From Brasenia schreberi (Eukaryota; Streptophyta; Magnoliopsida; Nymphaeales; Cabombaceae), in contig JAYKKT010000059.1 of the NCBI GenBank assembly GCA_036023115.1, positions 3,944,001 through 4,008,000 on the forward strand: a stretch of DNA of 64,000 nucleotides. The letters run 5' to 3'. Position 1 is the stretch's first letter. Each line of letters opens with the position of its first letter. Shown one piece after another: positions 23,976 through 37,395 of this stretch. Under the pieces are notes generated by a model, which saw only the letters and a program-made list of their open reading frames with translations, was not told where the DNA came from and made no database searches. Made by a program: the position numbers and the translations under genes.

Positions 23976-25099
23976 GAAAAAGTTACTCCCATAAGACAAG
24001 TTTAGTGCATTTTATAAGAACAAAAGCAGCATGGGAGAGAGAAGGCTAAAGAGACATTGGCACGATTTGTTCTTGTTACGTATAATATATGTGTTTAACA
24101 CACCACATAAGCCATATTTAAACAATATACAAGCAAATCATGTATAATTTCTAATAACTTATAAATCTTTATTCTAGTAGTTTTCATATTAGAAAAAAAC
24201 TTATACATAGTGTCCGAGGTGTGCAGTGCGCATGACGCATGCGGTGAGGCCTATATGCTGTCGTTTGTGTGCACCATTGCGCATTGAGCACAAAACAGCA
24301 AACCCAAGATACATACATATACTATTTTGATTATATTATCAAAGTAGAAAACATTATGGAATTTAAACATCTACACGAGATCATGTCTTGAAATAAAAGA
24401 ATTTTGGTTTCACTTATTTGTTGGAAATCCTTAAATAATCTATTTACTAGATTTTTGTTCTTAAATTTACATACATACATGGATATGTGTAGACAAAACT
24501 GAATTAGGCTCGCGAGCTTCTCAAGCTGAGTATTTTGCGAAGCTCGAGCTCAAAAAAGTGGAGTATTCCAGTTTGAACCTTTCATGGGTCAAACTCAAGT
24601 AGCTCGATTATTAGCAGCTCAGCACACTTGCCCTTCTCTGTGTGCGTGTTAGAGAGAGAGAGAGAGATGGAAACTGCATTTGGGACCTATATTACGCAAT
24701 AATAATGGAGAGGCCAACAGGTGAGAGCTTCTTTAGATGCCGCACATGGCTAATCAGTGCGCAGCGAGAATCTTTCTTTGGAAAAGCGAGGCTTGCCGCA
24801 ATTAAAACACTCGGGCAAAATGTTCTTCATCATAGAAGAATCGTAATTACAAAGATAAGCATCTTATTTAGCGTCCCCAATTAAGAAGCTACATGAATCC
24901 AAATATGCAGGTCGACTCATCAATTCCATTCAATGAATGGCTTGTCTTCCAAGCGATCTGCCTTCTCCTCCTTTCCTTAGGATCAAAAAAGATGATCACT
25001 GATCCATGTCAGGCTTTTCTGTTCTAGGAATTTATGAAAGTCTGTCGACTGAAGACTTATTTTCCTCGAGTTTCAAGCTGGAGAATCAGTAAACTAAAG

Positions 25100-25100
<1 letters not shown>

Positions 25101-25149
<49 letters not shown>

Positions 25150-25160
25150 AGAGAAAGAGA
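25101..25160. repeat. (CT)n-(GT)n microsatellite
   Basis: CT run passing into GT and then a short GA-rich stretch. Confidence 0.9.
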
Positions 25161-25659
25161 GACATTGGAACTGTGCACCAACTTTCCTGTACAGTCATGT
25201 GCACTGCCATCTTTTGTCACTCGAGCCCTCTGCCGCTCTTAGTCACCTTTGTCTGTCATCCTCCACTCCGTTTATGACACCACCATGCTCACTCTCTCAC
25301 ATTTTATTCTTTTCTTTATTGGCAAAAAGTGAGGCAAAGCAGCCTAAATAGAACCTATACAGTTCTGTATTCATCCATTGCCTTCCCATTAGAGACAAAT
25401 CTGGATACTCTCTACGCCGAAAAAATACAAGAGGTACGTGACAGAGTTCGCTTTGGACGACAACACACATAAATGTGTGTTTCTATCTCCTCGTGCATGT
25501 ACCAATGGGTTGCTTATTAGCAAATGGTTCTTTAAAGATTTTTGTACACAAAGGTTTCGTTATTTTAGAAGCAAACGAGCCAAAAGATCCTGCATAAGCT
25601 CTTGCTGAATGAATCCTTGCAGTCAAAATCTAATCTACTATATCATCTTCCAACTAGGT

Positions 25660-25920
25660 AGTTTACAGAAGCCTTTTCCCATACTAACCGGGTTGGCTAC
25701 ATGTATTCTTTCTTTCCACATAGCCCTAATGTTAGCAGTTAACTCACAATAAGCTAGATCATTTTTCCAACACTTTTGTCGTCGTCCTCTATCTCTTTTA
25801 ATACTTTCAAAATCTAGTTTTTAATACCTTCTTACCGGTTCTTCTTTCGATCTTTTTTCTATATGTCCAAACCACCTTAAACGATATTCTCTCATTTTAT
25901 CTTCTATTGGTATCACACAT
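25660..25920 (-). mobile_element. RTE LINE 3'-end fragment
   Basis: Minus-strand terminal sequence (AAGCCTTTTCCCATACTAAC, GGCTACATGTATTC) plus about 200 bases of the C-terminal coding part. The (TTG)n tail is lost. Followed directly by a GGTTCC-type element at 25925-26085. Confidence 0.75.
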
Positions 25921-26689
25921 AATTTTGGTTTCGATTTCAGGCCAATTTTTGAATATCATTGATCATAACCAAACAGAAGGGTCCCCAATTCCGGTTACCA
26001 ATTCTGGGGCCAGTTCTAGTTATGAAGGTAAAATTCTGGTTCAAACTGCCGAGCCAATTCCGAACCGGCCATGTTTACATGCATCTTTATTACCAGGGGC
26101 AACAAAATCAAGATGGTAGAAATAAGTGTCTTGCCTATTTGATCCGAAGACACAATACTCCAATTGTCACAAAATAATATCTTGATCGGACCTCATCTAT
26201 TTCACATGGTGTTTATTTCCATCTGTTATTTTCTCAGTATCTTCTATCATTTTCACGCCTTATCGTTTACATTGTAGTGTTTATCTACAAGGTTAAAAAT
26301 GTATTTTGTGTCAATAATTCACTTAATGACTCTTGATGCAAACAGTTCTCAAGATTTTGTCTCCAATTATACATGACAACACCTTTCGATTCATTGAAGT
26401 TACGGGCTCCATGACTAGCTAGTTGGGAAAATTCAACCCCATATGTGGTGTTAAATCTAAAGAGAATTTTAAGATTGGGAGTTCAATCTACATTGTTAAA
26501 GTGAAGTTCAAAGAAGAGAACTCTTGTTAGAAGGTAAGCTGAGTTCTCTTTCCCTTGAATTCTCTCTTATTAAAAGGAAAAAAGAGGATAAAGAAGCATG
26601 TGAACTTATGAAACTGACTTGGATATGAACACTTCATCTGTCTGGTTCAAGAAAGCTCTGGCCTATGGTGACAACAGTGGGGCAGAAGA

Positions 26690-26795
26690 AAGAGCAACAG
26701 CTCGCCTGACTAGCTGCTTGACTCACAAATCAAAGGTCATGAGTTTGATACCTGGGGTATGGCTTCCCCGATCACATTGTAAAAGAAAAAGAAAG
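26690..26795 (+). mobile_element. tRNA-derived SINE-like copy
   Basis: CAGCTCGCCTGACTAGC, then GTCATGAGTTTGATACC, then an A-rich tail (AAAAGAAAAAGAAAGG). The A-rich tail supports retroposition. Confidence 0.5.
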
Positions 26796-27039
26796 GAAAG
26801 CAGCTTCAATGAAAGAGGTCACAAGACCACCCAACCACCCACAAATTGCTCTTTCTTGTCCTGCCTGCCTCTTTACATGAAAAAATTTATGAATGGTCCA
26901 CAAATTCACAATTAATGGCCAAAAAAGTGGTCCTGTTCACTGGCCAAGCATAGATGTCATTCATTGCACTGGCTTAATCCATTCATATCATTGTCATCTT
27001 CCTCAGTTATTGCTCATTTACTTAACAGAAAAAAACATT

Positions 27040-27430
27040 CATTACCAGAGGAGACTGAAGCCTAACACCCACACCCACACATGCACCCTCTAAGAATCGA
27101 GCTCCCCACCAACAGCAACAGTGCTAGAATGCACTGCCATTGAGCTAATATTCTAGGTGTTTATTTAGTTAACAGAATTACTAGTCTCTAACAGACAGTT
27201 GCAGGCACATCTAAGATGTACTCTATACAGTTCATTGGGTATCTTCCATGTTCAAATATGTCATAAGGTAAAATACCAACAGTAAATGAACAGCTCAAAA
27301 GTATAGTGATCTTTTCTCTTTTGCAATGGGGAAGCCCAAGCCAGGTTTCAATACCCCTGCCTATCGAACTCACGATCTTAGTCCAGTGATTTGAGCCCCC
27401 TGCCAGGTGAGCTAATGCGCTGAGTGCCAT
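27040..27430 (-). mobile_element. Two adjacent tRNA-derived SINE-like relics
   Basis: 27040-27160 resembles the copy at 6545 (CACCCACACC-rich, GAGCTAATATTCTAGGTG). 27290-27430 on minus has GAGTTCGATAGG as B box and GCTCACCTGGCAGGGGG as A-box region. Both degenerate. Confidence 0.4.
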
Positions 27431-27639
27431 AATACATTAACATTTTATCGTAGAAATCAGATATTTTTAATGTTAATTAATTGTTGACCATATTTTCAAG
27501 TACATGGTGTATTCATGAGCATATTTATATTCATATAAGAAAATGAAGAACAAACAATTAATAAGCTTCACCGTCTATACTGGCAACCTCGTAAAAAAAG
27601 AAAAGCAAACAAAAACAATTACCGAGAAAAGAACGTTTA

Positions 27640-27763
27640 TAGGTGTTATCACAAAGAAACTTTCGCGCATGCATCCGCAAAAATGACAAACTGTAATGTA
27701 TAAGTGTTATCACGAAGAAACTTTCGCGCATGCATCCGCAAAAATGACAAACTGTAATGTATA
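27640..27763. repeat. Tandem duplication, 61-bp period
   Basis: Two almost identical copies of a unit containing GTGTTATCAC and TTCGCGCATGCATCCGC, starting near 27643 and 27704. The unit includes a GCATGC palindrome. No gene. Confidence 0.9.
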
Positions 27764-28996
27764 ATTTCAGCATATGCATGTGAAATTAGCGAACTTCGAT
27801 ATAACTATATCGACAAAAGCAATGCTATGACCCAAGTGTGTCGACAGATCTGAAAAAGAACAAATAACAACCCGAGTGATAATTACTTAAAAACAATAAT
27901 TACAAAAATTCGAATGGGGAAGTTATTTGAAAGATGTGGGTAGAAAAAACTACCACAAAAATAACATGATAGTTAATGCAACGGCCCTCTATGAACATTA
28001 AAGTTTCTTTAATTGTATTTGATTGCAGCTGCTGTTTAAATATCTTTCTTACCTATCTTAATTTGATGATAATTTTTTTATAATCAAATTTTGAAAACAC
28101 CTGTACTTGTATTGCTTTCCAAATTTTCAAAGATATGTTTCAGATCCATTTCTATATTGTTTGTTCAACACATTCAACTTTGTTGAATCGTATCTAACCG
28201 ATCCTTTTAAGCCCAAGTTACTACCATCAAGGTTTAGAAAACCCGTAATCGCCGGACCCTAAATACCGAATTTCCATCATGCAACATGGCAGGGGATATT
28301 GTTAGTGGGAGATGTAGATTAGGTCATTGGAAATGCAGATCTCAATCGTGTTTCCGGGTCCATTCTCGGGTTTTAATTGAGGATTTTCGTGTCAACGATG
28401 AGAAAAGTGAATGCCATGGATTTGGTTATGAGTCACAATCAGATCAAGAACTCTTAATCACGATTAGGTGGAATCTAACGTTTCCTCTTTGGAACTAAAG
28501 TGATCTTGCATCAAACATCACATCATTTCAAAACTAAAAAGAAAAAATAATCACTAAAAAGAAAAACATGAACCCAAGTTCCTTAGTTCCTTTTTTTAGT
28601 GTTTGGATCTCCTTTAGTCCTAGCAACAATTGCTGCATTTCTCTCTCCCTTCTCTCTCTCTCTCTCGCGGAAGATCCCCGGTGGCCGGAATCATCGTATC
28701 CACAAGAACTCCGGCGACTTGCTAGCACCGGAATTTGGTGACTATGGTCCCGAATTGCCTTTCCGGTCCCATGACGCAAAAGAGATGCCTTCCGGACGTC
28801 CCCATCTCCTACGAATCCCCTAGCAACTACAGTTAAAGATACTCCCCAAAGGAATCATCAAGGAAGAACCAGAAGAAGAAAAACTTCGAAAAACATATCG
28901 ATTTCCACACAGCTCGCCGATCTAATCGCTACCCATTTTCTATCTCACAAAACCCAGTAAAACCCACATCGCAGAATCACCGGCGATCGACGAGGG

Positions 28997-29533
28997 ATGG
29001 GAATCGGACGGCGGGCGTTGCTCGAGCCGGGGCATCCGACGGACGGGAGTAGACAGCCGAGGGGTCCGTACGCGAGCGACGCAAGCTTCGACACCAACAT
29101 GGTTATCATCCTCGCGGCGCTGCTCTGCGCGCTCGTGTGCGCACTCGGGCTCAATTCGATCGTCCGGTGCGCACTCCGTTGCGGCGGACGCCGGCCGGCA
29201 GCTGAATCCGGCGGGGGGAACGCGGCGATGGGGCTCAAGAAGAAGGCTCTCCGGGCGATTCCGGTGACGGAGTACTCGTCTGACGGGAGCATTCCGTCGA
29301 CGGAGTGCCCCATCTGCTTGGGCGAGTTCGCCGACGGGGAGAGGGTTCGCGTGCTCCCGAAGTGCAACCATGGCTTCCACGTACGGTGCATCGACACGTG
29401 GCTCGGGTGCCACTCGTCCTGCCCCACCTGCCGGAGTTCGCTCCTTCCCTCCTCCGGCGCCGGCGCCGCAAGACCCGCCAGAGACCACGTGATTAACGCC
29501 GTCGTAGCCGCCGAGTCTCCTCCGGCTCAGTAG
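28997..29533 (+). CDS. ATL74: RING-H2 finger E3 ubiquitin ligase, ATL73/ATL74 type
   Basis: Membrane-anchored E3 ligase of the plant ATL family, which transfers ubiquitin with an E2 through its RING. Single exon of 178 residues, as usual for ATLs. After a polar N-terminus the stretch [14 protein letters not shown] begins a transmembrane helix (about residues 32-56), followed by IVRCALRC. The GLD-type motif ([13 protein letters not shown]) is at about 78-90. The RING-H2 at about 104-145 has CPIC, then CNHGFH with two His, then CIDTW, then CPTC, so all eight zinc ligands and the E2-contacting Trp are present. The N-terminal LLEP and the transmembrane segment match ATL74 closely from memory; ATL73 or ATL8-like naming is possible. 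The region is GC-rich, which creates long antisense frames that are not genes. Confidence 0.95.
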   Translation: MGIGRRALLEPGHPTDGSRQPRGPYASDASFDTNMVIILAALLCALVCALGLNSIVRCALRCGGRRPAAESGGGNAAMGLKKKALRAIPVTEYSSDGSIPSTECPICLGEFADGERVRVLPKCNHGFHVRCIDTWLGCHSSCPTCRSSLLPSSGAGAARPARDHVINAVVAAESPPAQ

Positions 29534-29748
29534 AAGGTCAGAGTCTCAGACCCTTTTCAGTCTCTATGGTTCATTCCGTACTTGAGATTGATTTTTGTCC
29601 TTTTTACTTGAAGCCTGTGGTTATTTGAGGTGTATAAAATACGGGTAGTGTATAGATGCCGATCTCTTGAAGAAGCCAAATAGCCAATGCTCCTTTGTGG
29701 TATCTTGTTCCCCTTTTTTTGGGTTTGATTTGAAGCTGTCTTCATTGT

Positions 29749-29788
<40 letters not shown>

Positions 29789-30623
29789 TCACAAGTCAGT
29801 CGAGAAGAATGGTCTAATTCGGAAGTGCTGAGCTTAAGTTGTTGGAACGTAACTTGAGCTTGTGCCTAAAGATTGAAGCTCGAGTAGATCGTTTTCTTGA
29901 CGAGTTGAGTCGAGCTTGCTTGTACTTGAGCTTCACTTGGCCAGATTACATCCCTATTGCTAAAACAGTATCCTTACACAACAAAGGCTATGGTATCAGC
30001 TGCACTGATTATTATTAGCGAATCACATGCAGTGATCCTTCTGCTTTTCACAATTTTTGTAGTGGAGAAAACAACCGATGGGATCATGAGTGTGAGTATT
30101 TAGGATGGTTTTACTTAGACATATCCGGTTTTGGTCAGGCGGATTTAAATTGTCAGTTTCGGTTTGTTCAAAACCTGAAATCGGTTTCGAAACCGTAAGT
30201 GGTTCCGGTTCTAATTTTGAAACTGAACCCGAAACCACTAAAAACCCTTCGAAAAAAAGTTTGTTTTTAAATAACAACGTATGACAAGAGTTCAGGAAAA
30301 ACATTTAAACCTTCCTGTTTAATATATAAGCTATAACACCCAATGAGAATGCCCCCCTTCTCCTGGAGAGTCAAACAAACTCCATACCAGCGCTCAACAG
30401 CAAGCAGCGTCCCTCCATTCAGCCAAGGAAGTATTTGTGTTATATTTTGGTTAGAAATTATATTTAAAACTGAAAAGCAGTTTGAAACAACCAGTTTTGA
30501 TTCCGGTTTCGGGTCGGTTTTTTGAAATCTATCAACTGTGACAGAATCGAGAAGTCCTCGGTTCAGGTTACAATTTTGAAACCGAACCCTCCATTCAATT
30601 CCTATCCTCTAAGCTCAAATTTT

Positions 30624-30674
<51 letters not shown>

Positions 30675-30939
30675 GATCGGGGATTGTGAAGGGCCTGCTT
30701 TTTCAACTTCTTGTTAGAATCGTCAACATGATAATTGAAAATTGCCGACTTTTGTAGCATCAAAGGAAACCAGTTTCCTAGTAAATTTCTTCGTCAATTT
30801 GGCGTGTGCTGTTAAAGAAAGGAAAAGCTTCGTCTTCAAATGCGTGCACCACTAATTAAAGCGATGAACCTCGAATTGTACAAACAGGTTTCAACAGCTG
30901 CTCCCTCTCTCTCTCTCTCTATTTTATATATATATATAT

Positions 30940-31500
30940 AACGAATCTGCCCACCTATGGTATAATTATTGATGTCTTTCATTATTTATTTTTTAGTGTT
31001 ACGAGTATAATTTTAAAAAATTAAGTTTTAAAATAATATAAAAGATATTATTATTATAATCATATTTTTAAAAAACAATAATTGAGTATAAGTGGATATC
31101 ATCAATGATCGTGCGTGCATATATATATATATATATATATATACAAAAGATCAAATCATGTCTACATTTGTTATATTTTCATAATTTATTTATTTATTAA
31201 GATTTTTTTTAATATTATAAAATTTATTATTATACTCATGTTTAAAAAATAATAATCAAACATAAGTAAACAACATTATATAAAGAAAAAATAATAATAA
31301 AAGGAGAGGGAGTGATTAGACCTACCTACCTCTAACATGTGTGTACTCATTCTTTTTTTAGAAGGCATGAGTATAATAATAAATATTTTTGTACTTTTTA
31401 AAATCTCATTAAAAAAATTAATTACACTTATATAAAAAACGATGGTTGAACATGTCAAAAGTCGGTATGATCCAATTTTTGTATTATATATATCCAACCT
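30940..31500. mobile_element. AT-rich palindromic MITE-like elements (two or three nested copies)
   Basis: Recurrent words such as TTTTTTAG(A/T), CGAGTATAAT/ATGAGTATAAT and ATAATAATTGAG appear in both orientations with near-inverted flanks, related to the elements at 2040 and 8740. Ends are not resolved. Confidence 0.4.
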
Positions 31501-31809
31501 GATCTTTTTGGCATCTCTAATTTCTCTAACCACACGCACCCCGTGAATGATTTCTGTAGATGGAAATGTCTACGTTTAGATCACAAGGGGACCGTGCACG
31601 GTGCCCTTGTGCTTGTGAGTGCGATGAAAATGCTGTGATCATGAGAACATGATGGCCTTCAATTTTTTTCCCCATTTTCTACCAACTCAGTCAGCATGGA
31701 CTTGTTCCCCATGCCTCAATTTCGAGCTATGTGGTGGAGACACGTTATTCGAGCACAATTTTAACAGCTTTAACATATATTTCATAAAAATATACAACTA
31801 TGTCAGTTT

Positions 31810-32084
31810 TAGGGGTATTCAATCGAACCAAATAGGTGGTTTGGTTTCAGTTTTATGTCTTGCGGTTTGGTTTGGTTTGGTTCGGTTCTAGCAGAAAAAA
31901 ACCCTGATGATTCGGTTTACGATTTCAACAAACTGTGAGAAGCAAACCGAACCAAACCATTATATATATATATATAAAGTTTATATGTATGTAGATATAG
32001 ATCTTTATAAGTTTATGAGTTTATATACATATAAATGTGAATATATATAAAGTTTATATACGTATATGGATATAAATCTTGACA

Positions 32085-32133
<49 letters not shown>

Positions 32134-32380
32134 GTTTATAACCTCACAGACATAAAATGTGGGTCCTAGATCCAAATAATTTGGCGACATAATACATTGT
32201 ATTAGAAAAAGCATTAAATAAGTACAATTATGGTTTAGAACCGAACTGAACTGAAACCGGCAGTTCGGTTTTGGCCATAGCACGGTTTGGTTTGGTTCTC
32301 TAAAAATTGAGAACCAAGACTAACGATTTGATTTGAGGTTGAGGTTGGTACCAAACCACACCGAATTATGAACACCCCTA
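31810..32380. mobile_element. hAT-like non-autonomous element
   Basis: Left end TAGGGGTATTCAA and right end TTATGAACACCCCTA are inverted repeats. Flanks GTCAGTTT and GTCAATGT agree at 6 of 8 positions, a worn 8-bp TSD. Interior has GGTTTGGTT repeats and a TA array; no transposase. Confidence 0.6.
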
Positions 32381-32394
32381 GTCAATGTGAATGT

Positions 32395-32505
32395 TTTTTT
32401 ATTGGTTATTGTTATTACAATTTCTAGGTATTGAGCTCTTGACCTTCAAATTGTGAGTCGAGTCTGGAGCCCTCAGCCGGGTGAGCTGTTGCTCGTTGTG
32501 CTGAA
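32395..32505 (-). mobile_element. tRNA-derived SINE-like copy
   Basis: On minus: AACAGCTCACCCGGCTGAGG then GGTCAAGAGCTCAATACC, giving A and B boxes in order. Confidence 0.5.
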
Positions 32506-32689
32506 CTGTTATTTAATGGAAAAGCACGATTAAGAGGACCTTTATCAGTTATACAGTAAAGAGAGCCGAATGCTTAGACAGTTCCTTTTTTATGAAATAT
32601 ATATTGAAATTGTGTATCCTTTATTAAGAAAATGAGCAAACTCTCAGTGAATCATGAATCAATATGCTTGTGTTCTCTCTTTTTCTTTG

Positions 32690-32800
32690 GTATAATAGGA
32701 GGCCGAAGCCAAATGCATGCCCCAAGTATCGAACTCATGACCATCAATTAGTGAGCCAAGCCTTAGCAAGGCGAGCTATTGCTTTGTGCAAGACCTTGGC
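32690..32800 (-). mobile_element. tRNA-derived SINE-like copy
   Basis: On minus: AATAGCTCGCCTTGCTAAGG then GGTCATGAGTTCGATAC, matching the copies at 3325 and 26690. Confidence 0.5.
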
Positions 32801-33327
32801 CTCCCCAAGTTCTCATGTTGTTTGTCACTGTGTGGACAACTTACAACTAACTTCTCATATAATAAAACTTAATTAATTTGGAAACTAGTGGTTAGAATTC
32901 TTGTTGGTTATTTAATAATATAAACATATTGTAAATTAATAAGAATATAAAACACCATACCTCATATCCTGTTAAAGGATTTAAAAATTGGTCTGGGCCT
33001 GTTACTCAGAGGTTCGAACCCAAAGTTCTCAACCATAATAAAATACATTTATGTGAACCGATCTACGCTTACCTTGTTTCGCTCACCCTTCTTCTCTTGT
33101 TTGCATTCTTAATAGAGAAAGCACCCATCTTTGCCCCTTAAGCATATGGAAGGAGTTCTATAATAATTAAATTTATCATCTTAACTGCTCCACATGTAGT
33201 TTGATGTATCGGGAGCCCTCGCATCCTAACCTTGTCATTTATCTATAGTTTTATTACGGATCTATATTGAGCTGAGGTGGGGCATCTGAAAATTATCACA
33301 AAGTATATAACCTATTGTTGAATCTAG

Positions 33328-33570
33328 ACATGGCTGGTTCCAGTTTGCATAGAACCGAGAACCAAAACCGAAAATATTAACAAAATTTGAGTTTTGATAA
33401 AAAATATTAAAAATATGGAACTATCGGTTCCAAACCACCGGTTCCGATTCCAGTTCCAGTTTCAGTACGGTTTTAGTTCTGTAAAAGCTGGAACCGATAC
33501 CGAATCAGGTCCTCTCTGATTCCATATCTGTTTGGTTGAAACCGCCAGGCCAGTTCTGAACTGGCCATCG
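33328..33570. mobile_element. Non-autonomous element with CATGGCTGG ends
   Basis: Left ACATGGCTGGTTCCAG and right CTGAACTGGCCATCG form imperfect inverted ends. Related to 7946-8255. Confidence 0.5.
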
Positions 33571-34024
33571 CATAGCTTGCCCCACATTGAGATTTTCTCT
33601 AGCATACCGTTGAATCTATCAGTATTAGTTGTTGATACACAAGTGATTGTCCAACCCTCAAAGATTTTCTAAATACCCACAATCTTCGGCGTACCTGCAC
33701 AAGTGATTGTCCAACCCCGAGAATAACGTCTTCATTGCATGACTTTAGATATTCGAACATGGCAGGCAATTGCATATTTTATACTTGAATGCATTTACTT
33801 CTAAACAAATTAGTTGTTGCTAGTTGATCAACTAAAGGAAAATCATTGTTTCATCGTTTATACTATTAACTTATACACTGGCTTTGATTTTCTTTACATA
33901 TTCTTACTTTTTCTTTAGGTTGTGGACAATCACGGACATAGATTTTTCTTTGGTTGTTGACGAGTTCAGTTGGGTGAAATTCTGGCAAGATGTACATGTG
34001 ATCTGTCTGTAGGTTATATATGTG

Positions 34025-34069
<45 letters not shown>

Positions 34070-34282
34070 TAGTTCAATGCTCTGATGCTCTAATCTATTG
34101 GCTGATGTTTAGGAATGGATTGATGTGAGCATGGATTATTCTCTCTATCTATCTATATAATATATATATATTGATTGGATCTTTTTGAATGACTTACTTT
34201 TTCAAAACCCTGTTACACTTTTGCCACATAAAAACAATAGAGTGGATATGAGTTGACATATGAGAAATGGATAAAATCTGAT

Positions 34283-34394
<112 letters not shown>

Positions 34395-35092
34395 AAATCA
34401 TTCTTAACCGTTCAATCAAAACAAATGAACGATTTGAACTAACCATGGAAAAAGGAATTGATTTACAAGGGTAGGTGCGCAACAAGTCTTATATCACGCA
34501 TGTCAATGTTGCGGGTTGACTTTTACTGTGAAAAGCTCCAACCAAATAGGCACACGGTAGTTTAGAGTAGAAGGAGCTCGAAGTTGGAATTCCATAGTTG
34601 CCCGCCCCCGAAGTAGGAAGAATCTCTGTTGCAGTATCCAATGATGCTAGCGCAGTCAGAAGAATGAGTCAAGTTATGCTTTTAGGGCTTTTTTCAGATT
34701 ATCGAAAAGTCTACCGAGGTTGTTCGACAAATGGGTAGGACCGGGAATCATACTTTTTTTCATACAATCGGAGAGTCTCCCGAGGGAAATTACAAGGCGC
34801 GGAGAAGAAGAAATGTAAAGTCAAAATTGGATACAACCTGGCTAGCATTGAAAGAGGAATGAAGAGATAGGTTTCTTTGCTTGGATAGAACAGCTTCCAA
34901 AACACTACAATATACTACTGGCAAATGCTGATCCTGATCAACAGGAACCGAAAGAAACTCTGTTGGAATGGAAAGGGTAGTGGGAAAGGATCATAAGCTC
35001 GTACAGTACACCTTTGCATATGAATCATCCATTTTTTTATTGAACAGGAGCAATTTACGTCAGTTGCACACGATCCAGCTTGCACATACCAG

Positions 35093-35093
<1 letters not shown>

Positions 35094-35168
<75 letters not shown>
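35094..35168. repeat. (CT)n microsatellite
   Basis: About 75 bases of pure CT. Confidence 0.95.
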
Positions 35169-35172
<4 letters not shown>

Positions 35173-36509
35173 CAATTAGCTTTCACAGGAAAATGTGATG
35201 CAATTCAAGGTAATAATGGCTCAGACCTATTTCCTCCTCAGCTTTAGTCTCGACCAACCACAACCAACAAAACACTAAGCAGAATACAGCACACATCGTC
35301 ATACCAAAAGAAGGTTGTTGGACTTCTTCCGTGCGTTTGGTATGTCACCAAAAACTCCCACAACAGTACTTGTGCACCGCCATATCCGATGTATGCCACC
35401 ATCTCTGAGCATGTGAACATGAGAGGTTCAATGGTGTTGCATCCAGTGGGAGACCTAGAAAATTTACCGGGGTGACGCAAAGTTTAATCGGGTAAATTCC
35501 AGGTGAGGCTGCTGATATAAATTTTCAAATAATTCATAAAACAGAATCTAGTTCAAAGCTACAACATATTCTTATTTTACAGACTGAAAGTAAGCTCACT
35601 CTGCTTTGAACTAGCCAAAAACCACCAGGGAAAAAATATAACAAAGGCAATGGGTTGCATTGAGCATTTTCAAACATCATCAAAGTCCCCTTCCTCCTTT
35701 TCCAGCAGCCGTCTCCTTCCCATGAGGGTCTTGAAAAGGCGCCTGATACTCATGCGCACATTGCAGGTGCAGGAGTGCTTGTGTTTTGGACCCTTGTCGC
35801 TAGATGGCTGAATGCATACAATGCACAAGCAACCAGGTCGATGGCGTGGGCGTTTGGTAGTCATGGTTGTCATGGTGACTCACCGAGAACAGCAACAATA
35901 GCCAGAGCCATCAAGTGCAGAGACATCCACGGCATTTGCTTTGGGCTATCAATTTACGTTTTTCAAGGTCTGCATTATCAGTAACATAAAGATTACACTG
36001 GCATCATTTTGCTTTTTTGCCAGCATCGTTTTTGTTATAGTTTCCCAAAGAAAAATCGAGATACACCAAGTGTATCATGCAAATTGGTACATAATCCAAT
36101 ACAATTCAGGTACCTGTACACTATTTATCGCACAGTGACGGTGCGTATCATACAGTGACACTGCCTATCATACGATATGGTGCCTGATACACCCTGTATG
36201 GTATGATATGATGCTAGTTTCATAAATAGTGTTTCTTTTTCAAATCAAGGCCCAGTGTTAGTTTAGACCCACAGCTTCTTTGGTGTCAATCGACCTGTTT
36301 TGATGTTGTGATACATATCATACACATTTTTTATGATTTCTTTAGTTTTTTCGTTTTTCTGATTTTCAAAGAAAATAATTTTAAAAATCACCTGCATCAT
36401 ACCGTATCAACATACCAGCATACAGGTACGAGGTCCAACACGATGTTTACAACATTGTCCTAACTTCTAAAAATGTATCATCAAGTATTCAGCTGATCTA
36501 CATCGAACA

Positions 36510-37395
36510 ACAACAACTAAGCCTTTTTCATACTAAATGGGCAGGCTACATGAATTCTTTGTTTTCAAAAAGCTTGATCATGTATCATGCTAGCAGTTAA
36601 GTCAATATAAACTAGATAATTCTTTATTTTCTTTCCAACACTTTTGTGAGCGTCTTCTTCCTCTTTAAAATTTTCACAATCTAATTTTTCATTTCTTATA
36701 GTGGCGTCTTTCCGTCGTCTTTCTATATGTACAAAACATCTTAAACAATTTTCCCTCATGTTACCATTTATTGGTGTTACTTCTAATTTGGTTTTAATAA
36801 CCTCATTAAGCATACACTCTTTCCTTTTGTCACCACTCATCCATCTCACGTCTAATTGTTGCTCTATAATATTTAGCTTTAAACTTCAATGTCATCTTTT
36901 TATCTTTTTATCATTTAGAATACATGATGCCTCTCTCCATTTTAATCAACCTACACAAATTCTATGCATAACATCTCCATCAATTTTTCCATCGCTTTGA
37001 AAAATTAATCCTAAATATTAAAACTTTCATTATGAGGGATGCAATGTCTGTCAATCTTAATTTCTGTCCTCTGAAGTGCCCAAATGATCAAACTGTCATA
37101 TATTTTATATTTGTTCTACTAAGTCGAAAGTTTTTACTTTATAGCGTTTCTCCCCATAGTTTCATTTTCTTATTAACTTTTTCCTTAGACTCTTTCACTA
37201 ACACAATATCATCTGCAAATAACATACACCAAGCTTGAATATATTTTGTTAACTCATCAATGACTAATATAAATAAATATGAACTTGAAGTTGATCCTTG
37301 ATGTAACCCAATATTAACTTCAAATGAGTATATCGTTCCTTATGAGTCCTCACACATATTTTTGCACCATCGTATATATCTCTTATACACATCAA
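36510..37395 (-). mobile_element. 5'-truncated RTE LINE
   Basis: Minus-strand copy running from the CAACAACAACTAAGCC tail at 36508 to the reverse-transcriptase region (homologous to about 41590 of the near-full copy). Frame 36565-36849 reads RWMSGDKRKECMLNEV, the LINE C-terminus. Frameshifts throughout. It lies between the CW and C-terminal pieces of the VAL-like pseudogene. Confidence 0.8.

Larger units (their letters stand above)
21490..28990. other. LINE/SINE-rich spacer between bZIP and ATL genes
   Basis: Upstream of the bZIP start this spacer holds SINE-like copies, a GGTTCC-type element, an internally deleted RTE LINE, microsatellites and a short tandem repeat. About 24000-25000, 26100-26600 and 27780-28590 show no recognisable element or gene. 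A CT-rich stretch at 28640-28670 and the sequence to 28996 are probable 5' leader of the ATL gene. Confidence 0.6.

Noticed and set aside
28940..29488. Long antisense open frames (182 and 160 aa) over the ATL gene
   Set aside because: They are shadows of the GC-rich RING-H2 gene on the other strand; composition is Arg/Pro/Ala-rich and no domain is seen.
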